Origin: Sulfitobacter faviae
GTDB lineage: Bacteria > Pseudomonadota > Alphaproteobacteria > Rhodobacterales > Rhodobacteraceae
Assembly (NCBI RefSeq): GCF_029870955.1
Contig: NZ_PGFQ01000001.1
Location: 682,001 to 746,000 of the forward strand
DNA: 64,000 bases
Direction of reading: 5' to 3'
Shown here: positions 55,795 through 64,000 of the stretch, piece by piece
Numbering within the stretch: the first letter of the stretch is position 1
Layout of the letters: each line of letters opens with the position of its first letter
Made by a program: the position numbers and the translations under genes
Notes under the pieces: generated by a model
What the model saw: the letters and a program-made list of their open reading frames with translations, nothing else
Databases searched by the model: none
What the model was told of the DNA's origin: nothing

Positions 55795-56553
55795 TCAGAC
55801 GTGCTGACCGCCGTTCACCTCGATCTCGGTCCCCGAGACATAGGAGCTTTCCGCGCTGCACAGGAAATAGATCGCCCGCGCGACCTCATCAGGCTGGCCG
55901 AGGCGGCGCATGGGGATGTCGCGCACGATCTTGTCGGTGCCTTCGCTGAGGATCGCCGTCTCAACCTCACCCGGGGCGATTGCGTTCACCCGCACGCCGA
56001 GGGGGCCGAAATCATGGGCCATCTCGCGCGTCAGCGCCGCCAGCGCCGCCTTTGAGGTCGCATAGGCCGCCCCGGCAAAGGGATGCACCCGCGACCCGGC
56101 GATGGAGGTGACATTCACCACCGACCCACGCCCGGCAGAAAGCTCATCCTGAAGCCCGCGCGCCAGAACCACGGAGGCGAAGAAATTCACATGAAACACC
56201 TCGCCCCATGTCCGCAGATCGGTGTCGAGCGTGCTGAGCCGCGCGCCATCCTCGCCCTTGGGCGAGACGCCCGCGTTGTTCACCAGAGCGTGCAAAGGGT
56301 TACCGCCCAAAAGCCTTTTGACCTGCGCGACCGCCTCTATCGTCTGGTTCGGATCGCTGAGATCGACCTGCACATGGTCCTCCGCCCCACCGGGCCAAGG
56401 GCATTCGGGCGAGAACGCCTGCCGCGAGCAGCCGATCACCCGCCAGCCCTTGTCGGCGAAAGCCTTGGCCGTGGCATGGCCGATGCCCCGGCTGGCACCG
56501 GTCAGCAGCAGCGTCTTTTGATCGTGATCCACAGGTTTCATCATCTGATCCAT
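55795..56553 (-). CDS. Short-chain dehydrogenase/reductase (SDR)
   Basis: A 252-residue classical SDR. The cofactor motif is TGASRGIGHATAKAF, the NNAG motif is NNAGVSPKG, and the catalytic Ser-Tyr-Lys set is in VTSIAGSRVHPFAGAAYATS followed by K. It lies 27 bases after the peptide ABC ATPase gene on the same strand and is likely the last gene of that operon, so it may reduce or oxidise the imported compound. Start could also be nine bases downstream (MMKPVDHDQ). Confidence 0.88.
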   Translation of the reverse strand: MDQMMKPVDHDQKTLLLTGASRGIGHATAKAFADKGWRVIGCSRQAFSPECPWPGGAEDHVQVDLSDPNQTIEAVAQVKRLLGGNPLHALVNNAGVSPKGEDGARLSTLDTDLRTWGEVFHVNFFASVVLARGLQDELSAGRGSVVNVTSIAGSRVHPFAGAAYATSKAALAALTREMAHDFGPLGVRVNAIAPGEVETAILSEGTDKIVRDIPMRRLGQPDEVARAIYFLCSAESSYVSGTEIEVNGGQHV

Positions 56554-56580
56554 CTTAGGCGCAGCGGCTGAGGTAGCGCC

Positions 56581-58202
56581 CTAATCGGTCGCCGCCAGCG
56601 CGCGTTCATAGTCCTGCCCCGGAATAGCGTCGAGCAGGCTGCGCGTATAGGCGGTATCGGGGTCGTGCAGCACTTTGCTGACCGGCCCGGCCTCAACGAT
56701 CTGGCCCTTTTGCATCACGATGATCCGGTCGCAGATCCGCGCCGCGACGCGCAGGTCGTGGGTGATGAAGAGCATCGACAGATGCAGCCGGTTTTTCAAC
56801 TCGGCCAGCAGGTCAAGCACCTGCGCCTGAATGGAGACGTCGAGGGCCGAGACGGCCTCATCCGCGATGATGATCGACGGGTCCAGCGCCAATGCGCGGG
56901 CGATGCCGATCCGCTGCCGTTGCCCGCCCGAGAACTCATGCGGGAAACGTTTCATCGCGCTTTCGTCCAGCCCGACCAGTTCCAGCAACTCGCGCGCCTT
57001 GGCCTTGGCCTCCTTATCCGGCGTGCCATAGGCGATGAGCCCCTCGGTCAGGATGCGCGACACCCGCGCGCGCGGGTTGAGTGACGAAAACGGGTCTTGA
57101 AAGATCATCTGCAACTTGCGCCGCTGCGCCCGCAGTTCTGGTCCCGACATCTCGGCGATGTCGACGCCGTCCATCAGGACGCGCCCCCCATCGGGATCAA
57201 GCAGCCGCACCAAACAGCGCCCGACGGTGGATTTGCCCGAGCCGGACTCCCCCACAATGCCGATGGTTTCGCCTGCATAAAGCTCGAAACTCACGTCCTG
57301 CACGGCCTTCACCACCCGACGCTTGCCAAAGAGCGTGCCAGAGCCGGTGGAGAAGGTCTTTTGCAGGCCTTCGACCTTCAATAGCGGGGTGCGTTCGACC
57401 TCTGCCGCAGCTTCGGTCTTGGTCAGCCGGGGGATCGCGTCGATAAGGGCGCGGGTATAGGGGTGCTGGGGCTTCAGCAGCACCTCTTGGGCCGGGCCAG
57501 CCTCGACGATCTCCCCCTTTTTCATGACGATCACCCGGTCGGCAATATCGGCCACCACGCCAAAGTCATGGGTGATGAAGATCACCGCCATGCCACGCTT
57601 GCGCCGCAGGTCTTCGATCAGCTTGAGGATCTGCGCCTGCGTGGTCACATCGAGCGCAGTGGTCGGCTCATCCGCGATCAGGATGTCAGGCTCCAGCGCC
57701 AAGGCCATCGCGATCATCACCCGCTGCCGCTGCCCGCCCGAAAGCTGGAAAGGATAGGCCCGGATCGCCGCTTCGGGGTCGGGAATACCCACCTCCTCCA
57801 ACAGCTTGAGCGCCCGGGCGCGGCGCTCGGCCCCGGTGAGCGCGCCGTGGGCTTCGAAAACCTCGGCGATTTGCGCGCCGATCCGCATCAGCGGGTTTAA
57901 TGCGCTCAGGGGCTCTTGAAAGATCATCGAAATGCGGCTGCCGCGCAGTTTCAACATCTCTTTCTCAGACAGCCCAAGGATTGCCTGCCCGTCAAAGGTG
58001 ATGCTGCCCTTGTCGGGCAGAACCCCCTGCGGCAACAGCCCCATCACCGCATTGGCCGACATGGATTTGCCCGACCCGCTTTCGCCCACGATGCAAAGGA
58101 TCTCCCCCGGGGCGAGGTCAAAGTTGATGTCCTTCGCGGCATAGAGCCGATCCGCCCCATGGGCAGCGCGATAGACAGGTCACGGATGCTAAGCAGGGTC
58201 AT
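56581..58202 (-). CDS. Peptide/nickel-type ABC transporter, two fused ATPase domains (reading frame interrupted)
   Basis: A 540-residue DppD-DppF fusion after adding one base in the C run at 58155-58158. The first 20 codons (MTLLSIRDLSIALPMG) are separated from the rest by the break; repair gives ADRLYAAKDINFDLAPGEIL. Domain 1 has Walker A GESGSGKS, signature LSGGQRQRVMIAMAL and Walker B ILIADEPTTALD; domain 2 repeats them with GESGSGKSTVGRCLVRLLDP, FSGGQRQRIGIARAL and IIADEAVSALD. The ATG at 58202 overlaps the permease stop (ATGA). Confidence 0.88.
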
Positions 58203-59038
58203 TCGGATTTCCTCGTCAATCGCGGGTTCAGCGCGTCGTTCAGACCTTCGCCAATCAAGTTCAACGCCAGCACGGTCAACAGGATCGCCATGCCCGGCAG
58301 GAAGGACAGCCACCATGCGGTGCGGATCACGGTGCGCGCAGCCCCGATCATATAGCCCCAAGACATGATGTTCGGATCGCCCAGCCCCAGAAAGGACAGC
58401 GAGCTTTCCAGCAGGATCGCCTGCGCCACCATGAGCGAGGCCAGCACGATGATCGGCGGCAGTGCGTTGGGCAGGATGTGGCGGGTGATGATCTGAAGGT
58501 TGCCGAGGCCCGACAGGCTCGCCGCCTCGACGAACTCACGGGTTCTGAGCGACAGCACCTCGCCCCGCACCAGACGCGCGACCGGGGGCCATGACACGAT
58601 GGAAATCGCGATGATCACAAAGGTCAGGCTGGGCTGGAAGATCGCCAAGAGCACGATGGCGAGCGCAAAGCTCGGGATGGTCTGAAAGAACTCGGTAAAG
58701 CGCATGAGCGCGTCGTCGATCCGGCCTGCGAAATACCCCGCCACAGCCCCCACCGGCACGCCGATGGCCAGCGCCACAATGGTCGAGACCAGCCCGACCA
58801 GCAGGCTCACATAAGCGCCATGGGCAAGCCCCGCCATGACATCGCGGCCAAGCGCATCGGTGCCCAGAAGCAGCCCGTCTTGGGTGAAAGGCGGCAGGAA
58901 GGGGCGCTGCACCATTTTCCACGGGCTCTGCGGAAAGAGGATGGGCGCGAGGATGGCGGCGGCTATGACGAAGGTCAGGATGACCAAGCCGATTACCGCG
59001 CCACGGTTATAGCTGAAACGTTTCCAAAAACTCATCAT
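58199..59038 (-). CDS. Peptide-type ABC transporter permease, DppC-like
   Basis: A 279-residue permease. The N-terminal helix (AVIGLVILTFVIAAAILAPI), the cytoplasmic LLGTDALGRDVMAGLAHGAY motif typical of DppC/OppC, and the EAA-type loop (REFVEAASLSGLGNLQIITR) are present. It overlaps both neighbours by four bases, consistent with translational coupling in the dppB-dppC-dppDF order. Confidence 0.92.
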   Translation of the reverse strand: MMSFWKRFSYNRGAVIGLVILTFVIAAAILAPILFPQSPWKMVQRPFLPPFTQDGLLLGTDALGRDVMAGLAHGAYVSLLVGLVSTIVALAIGVPVGAVAGYFAGRIDDALMRFTEFFQTIPSFALAIVLLAIFQPSLTFVIIAISIVSWPPVARLVRGEVLSLRTREFVEAASLSGLGNLQIITRHILPNALPPIIVLASLMVAQAILLESSLSFLGLGDPNIMSWGYMIGAARTVIRTAWWLSFLPGMAILLTVLALNLIGEGLNDALNPRLTRKSE

Positions 59039-60006
59039 GTCGTCAGCCTTATCCGCGGATCAACAATGACATAGATGACATCCGTGATCAGGTTGAACAG
59101 CAGCACCATGGCCGCCGAGATGTAGAAGACCCCGAGGATCACGTTGTAGTCCCGCTGGTTGATCGCCTCGAACATCAGCCGCCCAATGCCGGGCCATGCA
59201 AAGACGGTCTCGGTCAGGATGGCCCCGCCAAAGATTTGCCCGGCCTGAAGCCCGGCCAGCGTGATCACCGGCAAGAGCGCATTGCGCAGGATATGCCGCC
59301 GCTGGATCACGCCGCGGTTCAGCCCCTTGGCGCGGGCGGTTTTCACGAAGTCCAGCCGCGAGACTTCGAGCATCGAGGCCCGCGTCATGCGCATGTAGAT
59401 CGCCGTGAAGAACAGCCCCAGCGTCGAGGCCGGCAAGATCAGATGTTTCGCCACATCCAACACATGGGCGAGGCCGGTATAGCCCGCACCGATGGTGGAA
59501 TAGCCAAAGCCCGGCAACCATTCGAGCCAGACCGAGAACACCAGAGTCGCCATCAGCGCCACCCAAAAGAGCGGGGTTGCATAGAACAGCAGCGCGAAGG
59601 TCGAGATGATCGTGTCACCCCATTGCCCCTGCCGGGCAGAGGCCGCGACACCGGCGGTCACGCCCAGCACCAGCGACAGCACGAAGGCCACGCCGGTCAG
59701 CAAAAGCGTCGCGGGCAGGCGGTCGCCGATCATCTCGGCCACCGGCATCTGCTGGCGGAAGGAATAGCCAAGGTCGAGCTGCACCGCGCCTTTGATGTAA
59801 ATCCACAACTGCATGTAGAGCGGCTGGTCCAAGCCGAAACGCGCCCGCAGGTCTGCAAGAAATTTCTCGTCCGCCGCCCCGGCTTCGCCCGCCATGACCG
59901 CCGCAGGGTCACCCGGTGCCGCATGGATCAGCAGGAAATTGAAGACAAGGATCGCCAGCAGGATAAACACTGCCTTGACCAACCTGCCCAATATGAAACG
60001 TATCAC
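59035..60006 (-). CDS. Peptide-type ABC transporter permease, DppB-like
   Basis: A 323-residue permease with six predicted helices. Typical DppB features are the first helix plus LLIHAAPGDPA, LDLGYSFRQQMPVAEMIGDR, the TRASMLEVSRLDFVKTARAKGL coupling loop and VFAWPGIGRLMFEAI. It starts 75 bases after the binding-protein gene, a gap that holds a strong hairpin. Confidence 0.92.
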   Translation of the reverse strand: MIRFILGRLVKAVFILLAILVFNFLLIHAAPGDPAAVMAGEAGAADEKFLADLRARFGLDQPLYMQLWIYIKGAVQLDLGYSFRQQMPVAEMIGDRLPATLLLTGVAFVLSLVLGVTAGVAASARQGQWGDTIISTFALLFYATPLFWVALMATLVFSVWLEWLPGFGYSTIGAGYTGLAHVLDVAKHLILPASTLGLFFTAIYMRMTRASMLEVSRLDFVKTARAKGLNRGVIQRRHILRNALLPVITLAGLQAGQIFGGAILTETVFAWPGIGRLMFEAINQRDYNVILGVFYISAAMVLLFNLITDVIYVIVDPRIRLTT

Positions 60007-60035
60007 GCTATCCGCCCCGTGTTGTTCTGATAGAT

Positions 60036-60061
60036 GCCCGAGCCGCCGCGGCGGCTTGGGC
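60036..60061 (-). terminator. Attenuator-like hairpin between binding-protein and permease genes of the peptide importer
   Basis: GCCCGAGCCGC and GCGGCTTGGGC pair over 11 positions with one wobble, around a 4-base loop. It lies 20 bases beyond the binding-protein stop. It probably stabilises or ends the short binding-protein mRNA and lowers expression of the downstream membrane genes. Confidence 0.55.
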
Positions 60062-60081
60062 CATGAGCGTTGTCGCTCTTG

Positions 60082-61644
60082 TTACTTATCGAGCCATACG
60101 TCGCGGAAACCGTCGTTCACGCCAAAGGCGGTGTTGACCGGGTTCTTCACGTCGCAGCGGTAGATGGTGGGGAAGCCCAGCTCCAGAAGCCAGATGTTCG
60201 GCACATCCTCGACGATCGCGTCTTGGATCTCCTTATAGGCGGCCTTGCGCTCTTCCGGGCTGGCCATCAGGGCCGCTTCGGCAAAGAGCTTGTCGGTCTC
60301 GGGGTTTTGGTAGTTCGCTACATTGTTCCAAGGCGAACCGGGGGCGGCATTGTCGCCCATATAGGTCCGCGAAACGCCAAGCGCCGGATCGCCGTATTGG
60401 TAGAGATAGGTAAAGGCGAGGTCGAAGTCGCGGTCGGCAACCTTCTGGTTCCAGCCCGCCACATCCGAGGGCACGATCTCGGACTTCATGCCGATCTCGC
60501 TCAGGTTCTGTTTGACCGCCTCGGCCCAGCGCTGCCAAGTCTCACCGTAAGGCAGGCCCAAGATGCGAATGGTTTCGCCGTCATAGCTGCTCTCTTCCAG
60601 CAGGTCTTTGGCCTTTTCCGGATCATAGGAGATATCCGGCGTGTCGCCGTCATAGAAACGGGTGGAGGAGGACAGCGGGCCGGTCGAAACCTTGCCCAGA
60701 CCGTTCCACAGCGCGTCCTTGGCGAACTGGCGGTCGACGCCATGCATGATCGCCTTGCGCACCTTCACATCGTCGAGCGGCTTGTTGTCGTTGTTCACCC
60801 ACATCCAAGACAGCGGACCGAAATATTCCCAGCCCTTGTCGGTGATGCAGGTGTTTTCCATCGCCTGAATGCGCGCCACGTCGAAATTTTCGACCGAGCC
60901 GCCGGGCAGCACGTCGACCTTGCCGGTCTCATAGGCCACGGCGCGGGAGGCGGCGTCGGGGATCACATGGTAATAGACTTCGTCAACGTAGGGCTTCCCC
61001 TCCATATAGTAGTCTTCGTTCTTCACCAGATGGATGAAGCTGCCTTTCTCCCATTTGTCGAACTTGAAGGGGCCGGTGCCGATGGGCGTGTTGTTCGCCT
61101 CGTTATTGGCGTAATCCGTACCTTCATAGATGTGCTTTGGGATCATCGGCGCGGTGCCCGCCTCAAAGATGCCGATGAAGGGGCCGAAGGGCTGTTTGAG
61201 GTTGAAGACAACCGTGTGGTCATCAGGCGTCTCGATGCTTTCGACATGTTCCATATAGGTGCGCATCCGCGAGTGGCTCTCGCGCAGGAACTTATCCATG
61301 GAGAATTCGACATCCTCCGAAGTGAAGGGCTCACCGTCATGGAACACCACGCCCTCGCGCAGCTTGAAGGTATAGGTCCTGCCGTCTTCGGAAATCTCCC
61401 ATGATTCAGCCAACTGCCCTTCGGGCTGGAGGTCGAAATCATAGCGCAGCAGGCTTTCGTAGATATCGCCGCCGACCATCTGCGTCGGGCCGTTCTGCAC
61501 AAGCCCGATCATCAGGCTGGGCGGCTCGGGCTGGATCACGACGTTAAGCGTGCCGCCGGACTTCGGCTCACCATCCTGCGCGGCCAAAGGCCCGGCCAGC
61601 GCCAGCGCCAAAACGGCTGCGGTTAATTTAGTGGTTTTTAGCAT
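60082..61644 (-). CDS. Peptide/nickel-type ABC transporter substrate-binding protein (family 5)
   Basis: A 520-residue periplasmic protein with a Sec signal (LKTTKLTAAVLALALAGPLA) and the family 5 core (ESLLRYDFDLQPEGQLAESW, YTFKLREGVVFHDGEPFTSE). The ligand could be a peptide or another amine-containing compound; the GntR gene upstream suggests substrate-induced expression. I start at 61644, where the signal begins, rather than at the ATG four codons earlier. First gene of the importer operon. Confidence 0.92.
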   Translation of the reverse strand: MLKTTKLTAAVLALALAGPLAAQDGEPKSGGTLNVVIQPEPPSLMIGLVQNGPTQMVGGDIYESLLRYDFDLQPEGQLAESWEISEDGRTYTFKLREGVVFHDGEPFTSEDVEFSMDKFLRESHSRMRTYMEHVESIETPDDHTVVFNLKQPFGPFIGIFEAGTAPMIPKHIYEGTDYANNEANNTPIGTGPFKFDKWEKGSFIHLVKNEDYYMEGKPYVDEVYYHVIPDAASRAVAYETGKVDVLPGGSVENFDVARIQAMENTCITDKGWEYFGPLSWMWVNNDNKPLDDVKVRKAIMHGVDRQFAKDALWNGLGKVSTGPLSSSTRFYDGDTPDISYDPEKAKDLLEESSYDGETIRILGLPYGETWQRWAEAVKQNLSEIGMKSEIVPSDVAGWNQKVADRDFDLAFTYLYQYGDPALGVSRTYMGDNAAPGSPWNNVANYQNPETDKLFAEAALMASPEERKAAYKEIQDAIVEDVPNIWLLELGFPTIYRCDVKNPVNTAFGVNDGFRDVWLDK

Positions 61645-61755
61645 GTAAATCCCCATTGGTTTTGCTGAAACTCGCCCAAGGGCAGCGTCCGATCTGACGT
61701 CGGCTTCTTGCAGTCGCTTGGGTGGTCGCCGCGCGATTGGCGGCGTCTTGATGGC

Positions 61756-62415
61756 TCATTCACCTGTGGTGAATGATTGGATGTATCTTATGATCCCCTC
61801 CTTTGCGTCATCGATGTCTGCGCGCATTTCCGCAGCTGCGGCTGCGGGATCGCGATTCTCACAGGCTGCAATAATTGCCTGATGATGTCGAACCAGCCCC
61901 ATCTGCTCTTGCGCATAGTACCCGGCGATTAGCGGCCCCATGCGGAGCCATAGCCCGCTGAGGATGGCCAGCAGGATCGGCATCTCTGCCGCCTCTACCA
62001 GCGCGAAATGGAACTCTTGATTATACTTCACCGCCTGCGGCCAGCGCCCGGCCACCGCTGCGGCCTCGTTCCGCTCCACGATCTTTTTCAGGCGGCGGAT
62101 TTCCTTGGGGCCGACCACCTCAGCGGCGTGGCCTGCGGCAAATCCCTCCAGCTCGCGCCGGATGCTCGCGATTTCAAGATACTGCGCCTCTCTCAGCACC
62201 GGCACGCGCACATCGCGCACGCTGCGCTGGACCAAAGCCTCATCCCGCAAGAGCCGCTGCACCGCGTCGCGGACCGGGGTCGAACTGGTACCCAACCGCT
62301 CTGCCAAGCCGCGAATGGTGACCTTTTCATTCGGGCGAAGCCTGCCTTCCACCAAGTCCTGACAGACCCGATCATAAATCGCATCGCCCAATGAAACTTG
62401 ATTGATCTCGGCCAT
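61756..62415 (-). CDS. GntR-family regulator (FCD subfamily), second copy
   Basis: A 219-residue regulator. The winged helix (LVEGRLRPNEKVTIRGLAER, LGTSSTPVRDAVQRLL) is followed by an FCD domain with FHFALVEAAEMPILLAILSG and a His-rich end (VRHHQAIIAACENRD), residues that can bind a metal. It lies between the peptide-importer operon and the divergent amidohydrolase gene, and a 17-base palindrome stands 39 bases upstream of its ATG, so it probably controls itself and the amidohydrolase, perhaps also the importer. Confidence 0.9.
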   Translation of the reverse strand: MAEINQVSLGDAIYDRVCQDLVEGRLRPNEKVTIRGLAERLGTSSTPVRDAVQRLLRDEALVQRSVRDVRVPVLREAQYLEIASIRRELEGFAAGHAAEVVGPKEIRRLKKIVERNEAAAVAGRWPQAVKYNQEFHFALVEAAEMPILLAILSGLWLRMGPLIAGYYAQEQMGLVRHHQAIIAACENRDPAAAAAEMRADIDDAKEGIIRYIQSFTTGE

Positions 62416-62453
62416 CGCGCCCTCATCCTTACTGGCCGACTTGCTGCCAGTTT

Positions 62454-62470
62454 TGATGCATGATGCATCA
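62454..62470. promoter_or_regulatory. 17-bp palindromic operator, candidate GntR site
   Basis: TGATGCAT-G-ATGCATCA has perfect 8-base arms around one central base, in the divergent gap between a GntR regulator and the amidohydrolase gene. Length and odd symmetry match operators of FadR/VanR-type GntR dimers. No second copy was seen before the binding-protein gene. Confidence 0.65.
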
Positions 62471-62538
62471 TTTCTATTGAGCCTGCAAATTAAAACTGCA
62501 ATGCTCCGCCGCAACGACATCAGACCACAGGGAATGTG

Positions 62539-63567
62539 ATGAAAGTCTTTTTCGACGAACGCCAGCTTGGCCATGCGCCGACACATTATTTTCGGCGCGG
62601 CGCGGCGATGCCGCATCAAGAACAGCCACAACGTGCTGAAATTCTACGCGATATGTTAATCGGCGAAGGGTTTGAGATCAGCAAACCCAAAGACCACGGG
62701 CTTGCGCCGATCAAGGCGGTGCACAACCCTGACTACGTCGATTTCCTGCCCGATGCCCATGCCCGTTTCGTCGAAAGCGCGGGGCCGGATGCGCTGGCCA
62801 TTCCCACCATGCACCCCGGCGTGCGGCGCGGGAAAGAGCCCAAGGACATTCACGGTCAATTGGGTTGGTGGATGACCGACACTTCGACCCCGCTGACCGA
62901 AGGGTCATGGGATGCAGCCTATTGGTCCGCCCAAACCGCCATTGAGACGGCCCAAACGGTGGCGACAGGCGCCCGCGCGGCCTATGCGCTCTGCCGTCCG
63001 CCCGGCCACCATGCGATGCGCGATTGCTCGAACGGTTTTTGCTTTTTCAACAACGCCTGTATCGCGGCAGAGCGCCTGACCCAGACCTTCAAGAAGGTCG
63101 CGCTGATCGACATCGACGTGCACACCGGCAATGGCTCGCTCGACATCCTCTATGAACGCGGCGACATCTTCTTTTGCTCGCTGCATCCCGATCCGGCCAC
63201 CTACCCCACCTTCTATCTCGGCCATGCCGATGAGACGGGCGAAGGCGACGGGGCGGGCAAATCGCTGAACCTGCTGCTGGAGCAGGGTGCGAGCCAAGAT
63301 GAGGTGCTGGCCCTGCTCGACAAGGGCATTGCCGCGATCCGCGATTTCGGGGCCGAGGCGCTGGTCGTCTCGCTGGGCTTTGACATGGCCGCCGACGATC
63401 CGCTGGCTGCCGTGAAGGTCTATCCCGACGGCTTTGCCGAAATGGCCCGGCGCTTGGCGGCGCTGAACCTTCCCACCGCATTGATCCAAGAGGGCGGCTA
63501 CCTTGGCCCCTCCCTTGCCGATAACGCAAAATCATTTCTCACGACATTCCGCGAGGCCACAGCATGA
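62539..63567 (+). CDS. Acetylpolyamine amidohydrolase-like, histone-deacetylase family
   Basis: A 342-residue member of the histone deacetylase superfamily, matching acetylpolyamine amidohydrolase in length and layout. Active-site features are the His pair in [11 protein letters not shown], the zinc ligands Asp and His in [10 protein letters not shown], the third ligand in [11 protein letters not shown], and the catalytic Tyr in QEGGYLGPS. Where relatives have a second His after DxDxH, this protein has Thr. It probably removes acetyl groups from polyamines or similar amides. The next gene starts inside its stop (ATGA overlap). Confidence 0.85.
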   Translation: MKVFFDERQLGHAPTHYFRRGAAMPHQEQPQRAEILRDMLIGEGFEISKPKDHGLAPIKAVHNPDYVDFLPDAHARFVESAGPDALAIPTMHPGVRRGKEPKDIHGQLGWWMTDTSTPLTEGSWDAAYWSAQTAIETAQTVATGARAAYALCRPPGHHAMRDCSNGFCFFNNACIAAERLTQTFKKVALIDIDVHTGNGSLDILYERGDIFFCSLHPDPATYPTFYLGHADETGEGDGAGKSLNLLLEQGASQDEVLALLDKGIAAIRDFGAEALVVSLGFDMAADDPLAAVKVYPDGFAEMARRLAALNLPTALIQEGGYLGPSLADNAKSFLTTFREATA

Positions 63568-64000
63568 GCAAGACACCCCAAGATATGAATGGCGCGGAAA
63601 GCGTTGTGCGCAGCCTGCATGCGGGCGGGGTGGAGGTCTGTTTCGCCAATCCCGGCACCTCCGAAATGCAATTCGTCGACGCGCTGGACCGCACCAAACT
63701 GATGCGCTGCGTTCTGGGCCTGTTCGAGGGGTGGTGACCGGCGCCGCCGATGGCTATGCGCGCATGGCCGGCAAACCAGCGGTGACCCTGCTGCACCTTG
63801 CCCCCGGTTTCGCCAATGCCGCCGCCAACCTGCACAACGCCCGCAAGGCGCGGGTGCCGATGGTCAACCTTGTGGGCGATCACGCGCTGCGGCACCAGAA
63901 ATACGACGCCCCCTGTCGGCGGATGTCGAAGGCGCCTGTGCGCCCTTCAGCGATTGGGTACGTTCGGGTCGTGACGCGGGCAGCTTTGCCGCCGATGCGA
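63564..64000 (+). CDS. Thiamine-diphosphate enzyme, acetolactate synthase-like, N-terminal part (partial, two frame interruptions)
   Basis: The start overlaps the amidohydrolase stop and the gene runs off the window. The N-terminal ThDP-binding domain is recognisable: [20 protein letters not shown], then after the break [20 protein letters not shown] and [20 protein letters not shown]. Single bases appear to be missing in the G run at 63728-63731 and the C run at 63909-63913. It belongs to the acetolactate synthase/benzoylformate decarboxylase superfamily; the reaction cannot be told from this fragment. Confidence 0.75.

Noticed and set aside
61727..61746. CGCCGC/GCGGCG inverted repeat just after the second GntR gene
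   Set aside because: Only six bases per arm in very GC-rich sequence and no T run follows, so it is not convincing as a terminator.
1172..63913. Programmed ribosomal frameshifting as the cause of the many frame breaks
   Set aside because: The breaks occur in unrelated genes without slippery heptamers or shared downstream structures, always need one missing base, and always fall in G or C runs.
1..64000. CRISPR arrays, insertion sequences, prophage, tRNA or rRNA genes
   Set aside because: No regularly spaced repeats, transposase or phage genes, or recognisable tRNA/rRNA sequence were seen on either strand.

Overview
The window looks like a chromosome segment of a marine Rhodobacterales (Roseobacter-group) alphaproteobacterium. 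The reasons are the high GC content, the alphaproteobacterial flagellar regulators FlaF and FlbT, a MucR/Ros zinc-finger regulator, a fused TRAP permease of the TAXI type, and two FCD-type GntR regulators next to amine-related catabolic genes. Genus is not determined. I see no rRNA, tRNA, CRISPR, prophage or insertion sequence, and no gene-free stretch over 300 bases.

Layout. (1) 1-23038 is a flagellar and motility island: fliP end and fliG (+); a leftward run flgE-flgK-flgL-flgI-flgJ-flgN-like-fliC-flaF-flbT-DUF1217; a periplasmic repeat-rich protein; a rightward run flgF-flgG-flgA-flgH-fliL-like; a leftward run motB-unknown-fliK-flgD; mucR; an unknown tail-anchored protein divergent from motA; then motA, a small secreted protein, a fliJ-like gene and a Tat-exported peptidoglycan-binding protein. 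(2) 23070-29523 holds a MYG1-family protein, a lipoprotein esterase, and a GntR regulator divergent from a glutamine-synthetase-like enzyme, an FAD amine oxidase and a HAD hydrolase. (3) 29527-33287 is an OpuC/ProU-type osmolyte ABC transporter. (4) 33475-38202 is a TetR-MFP-RND efflux operon. (5) 38323-42689 holds an AEC transporter and a TRAP-TAXI importer. (6) 42948-52622 is a tightly packed eight-gene leftward operon: Hpt, BcsB-like, GT2 synthase with an N-terminal GspE-N/MshEN-like domain, membrane GT-C-like protein, REC plus degenerate GGDEF, sensor kinase, single-domain REC, and outer-membrane barrel. It resembles a cell-surface polysaccharide synthase controlled by a complete four-step phosphorelay and is the best candidate for an undescribed system. 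(7) 52867-55642 is a two-subunit molybdenum hydroxylase. (8) 55795-64000 holds a peptide-type ABC importer with an SDR gene, a second GntR regulator with a 17-bp palindrome upstream, an acetylpolyamine amidohydrolase-like enzyme and the start of a ThDP enzyme.

One property affects the whole annotation. At least 17 otherwise well-preserved genes are broken by what look like single missing bases, 21 in all, and every one can be placed in a run of G or C. Restoring one base at each site gives full-length family proteins with lengths divisible by three. I therefore treat these as one gene each, probably broken by sequencing or assembly error rather than by decay, and I give the break position in each entry.
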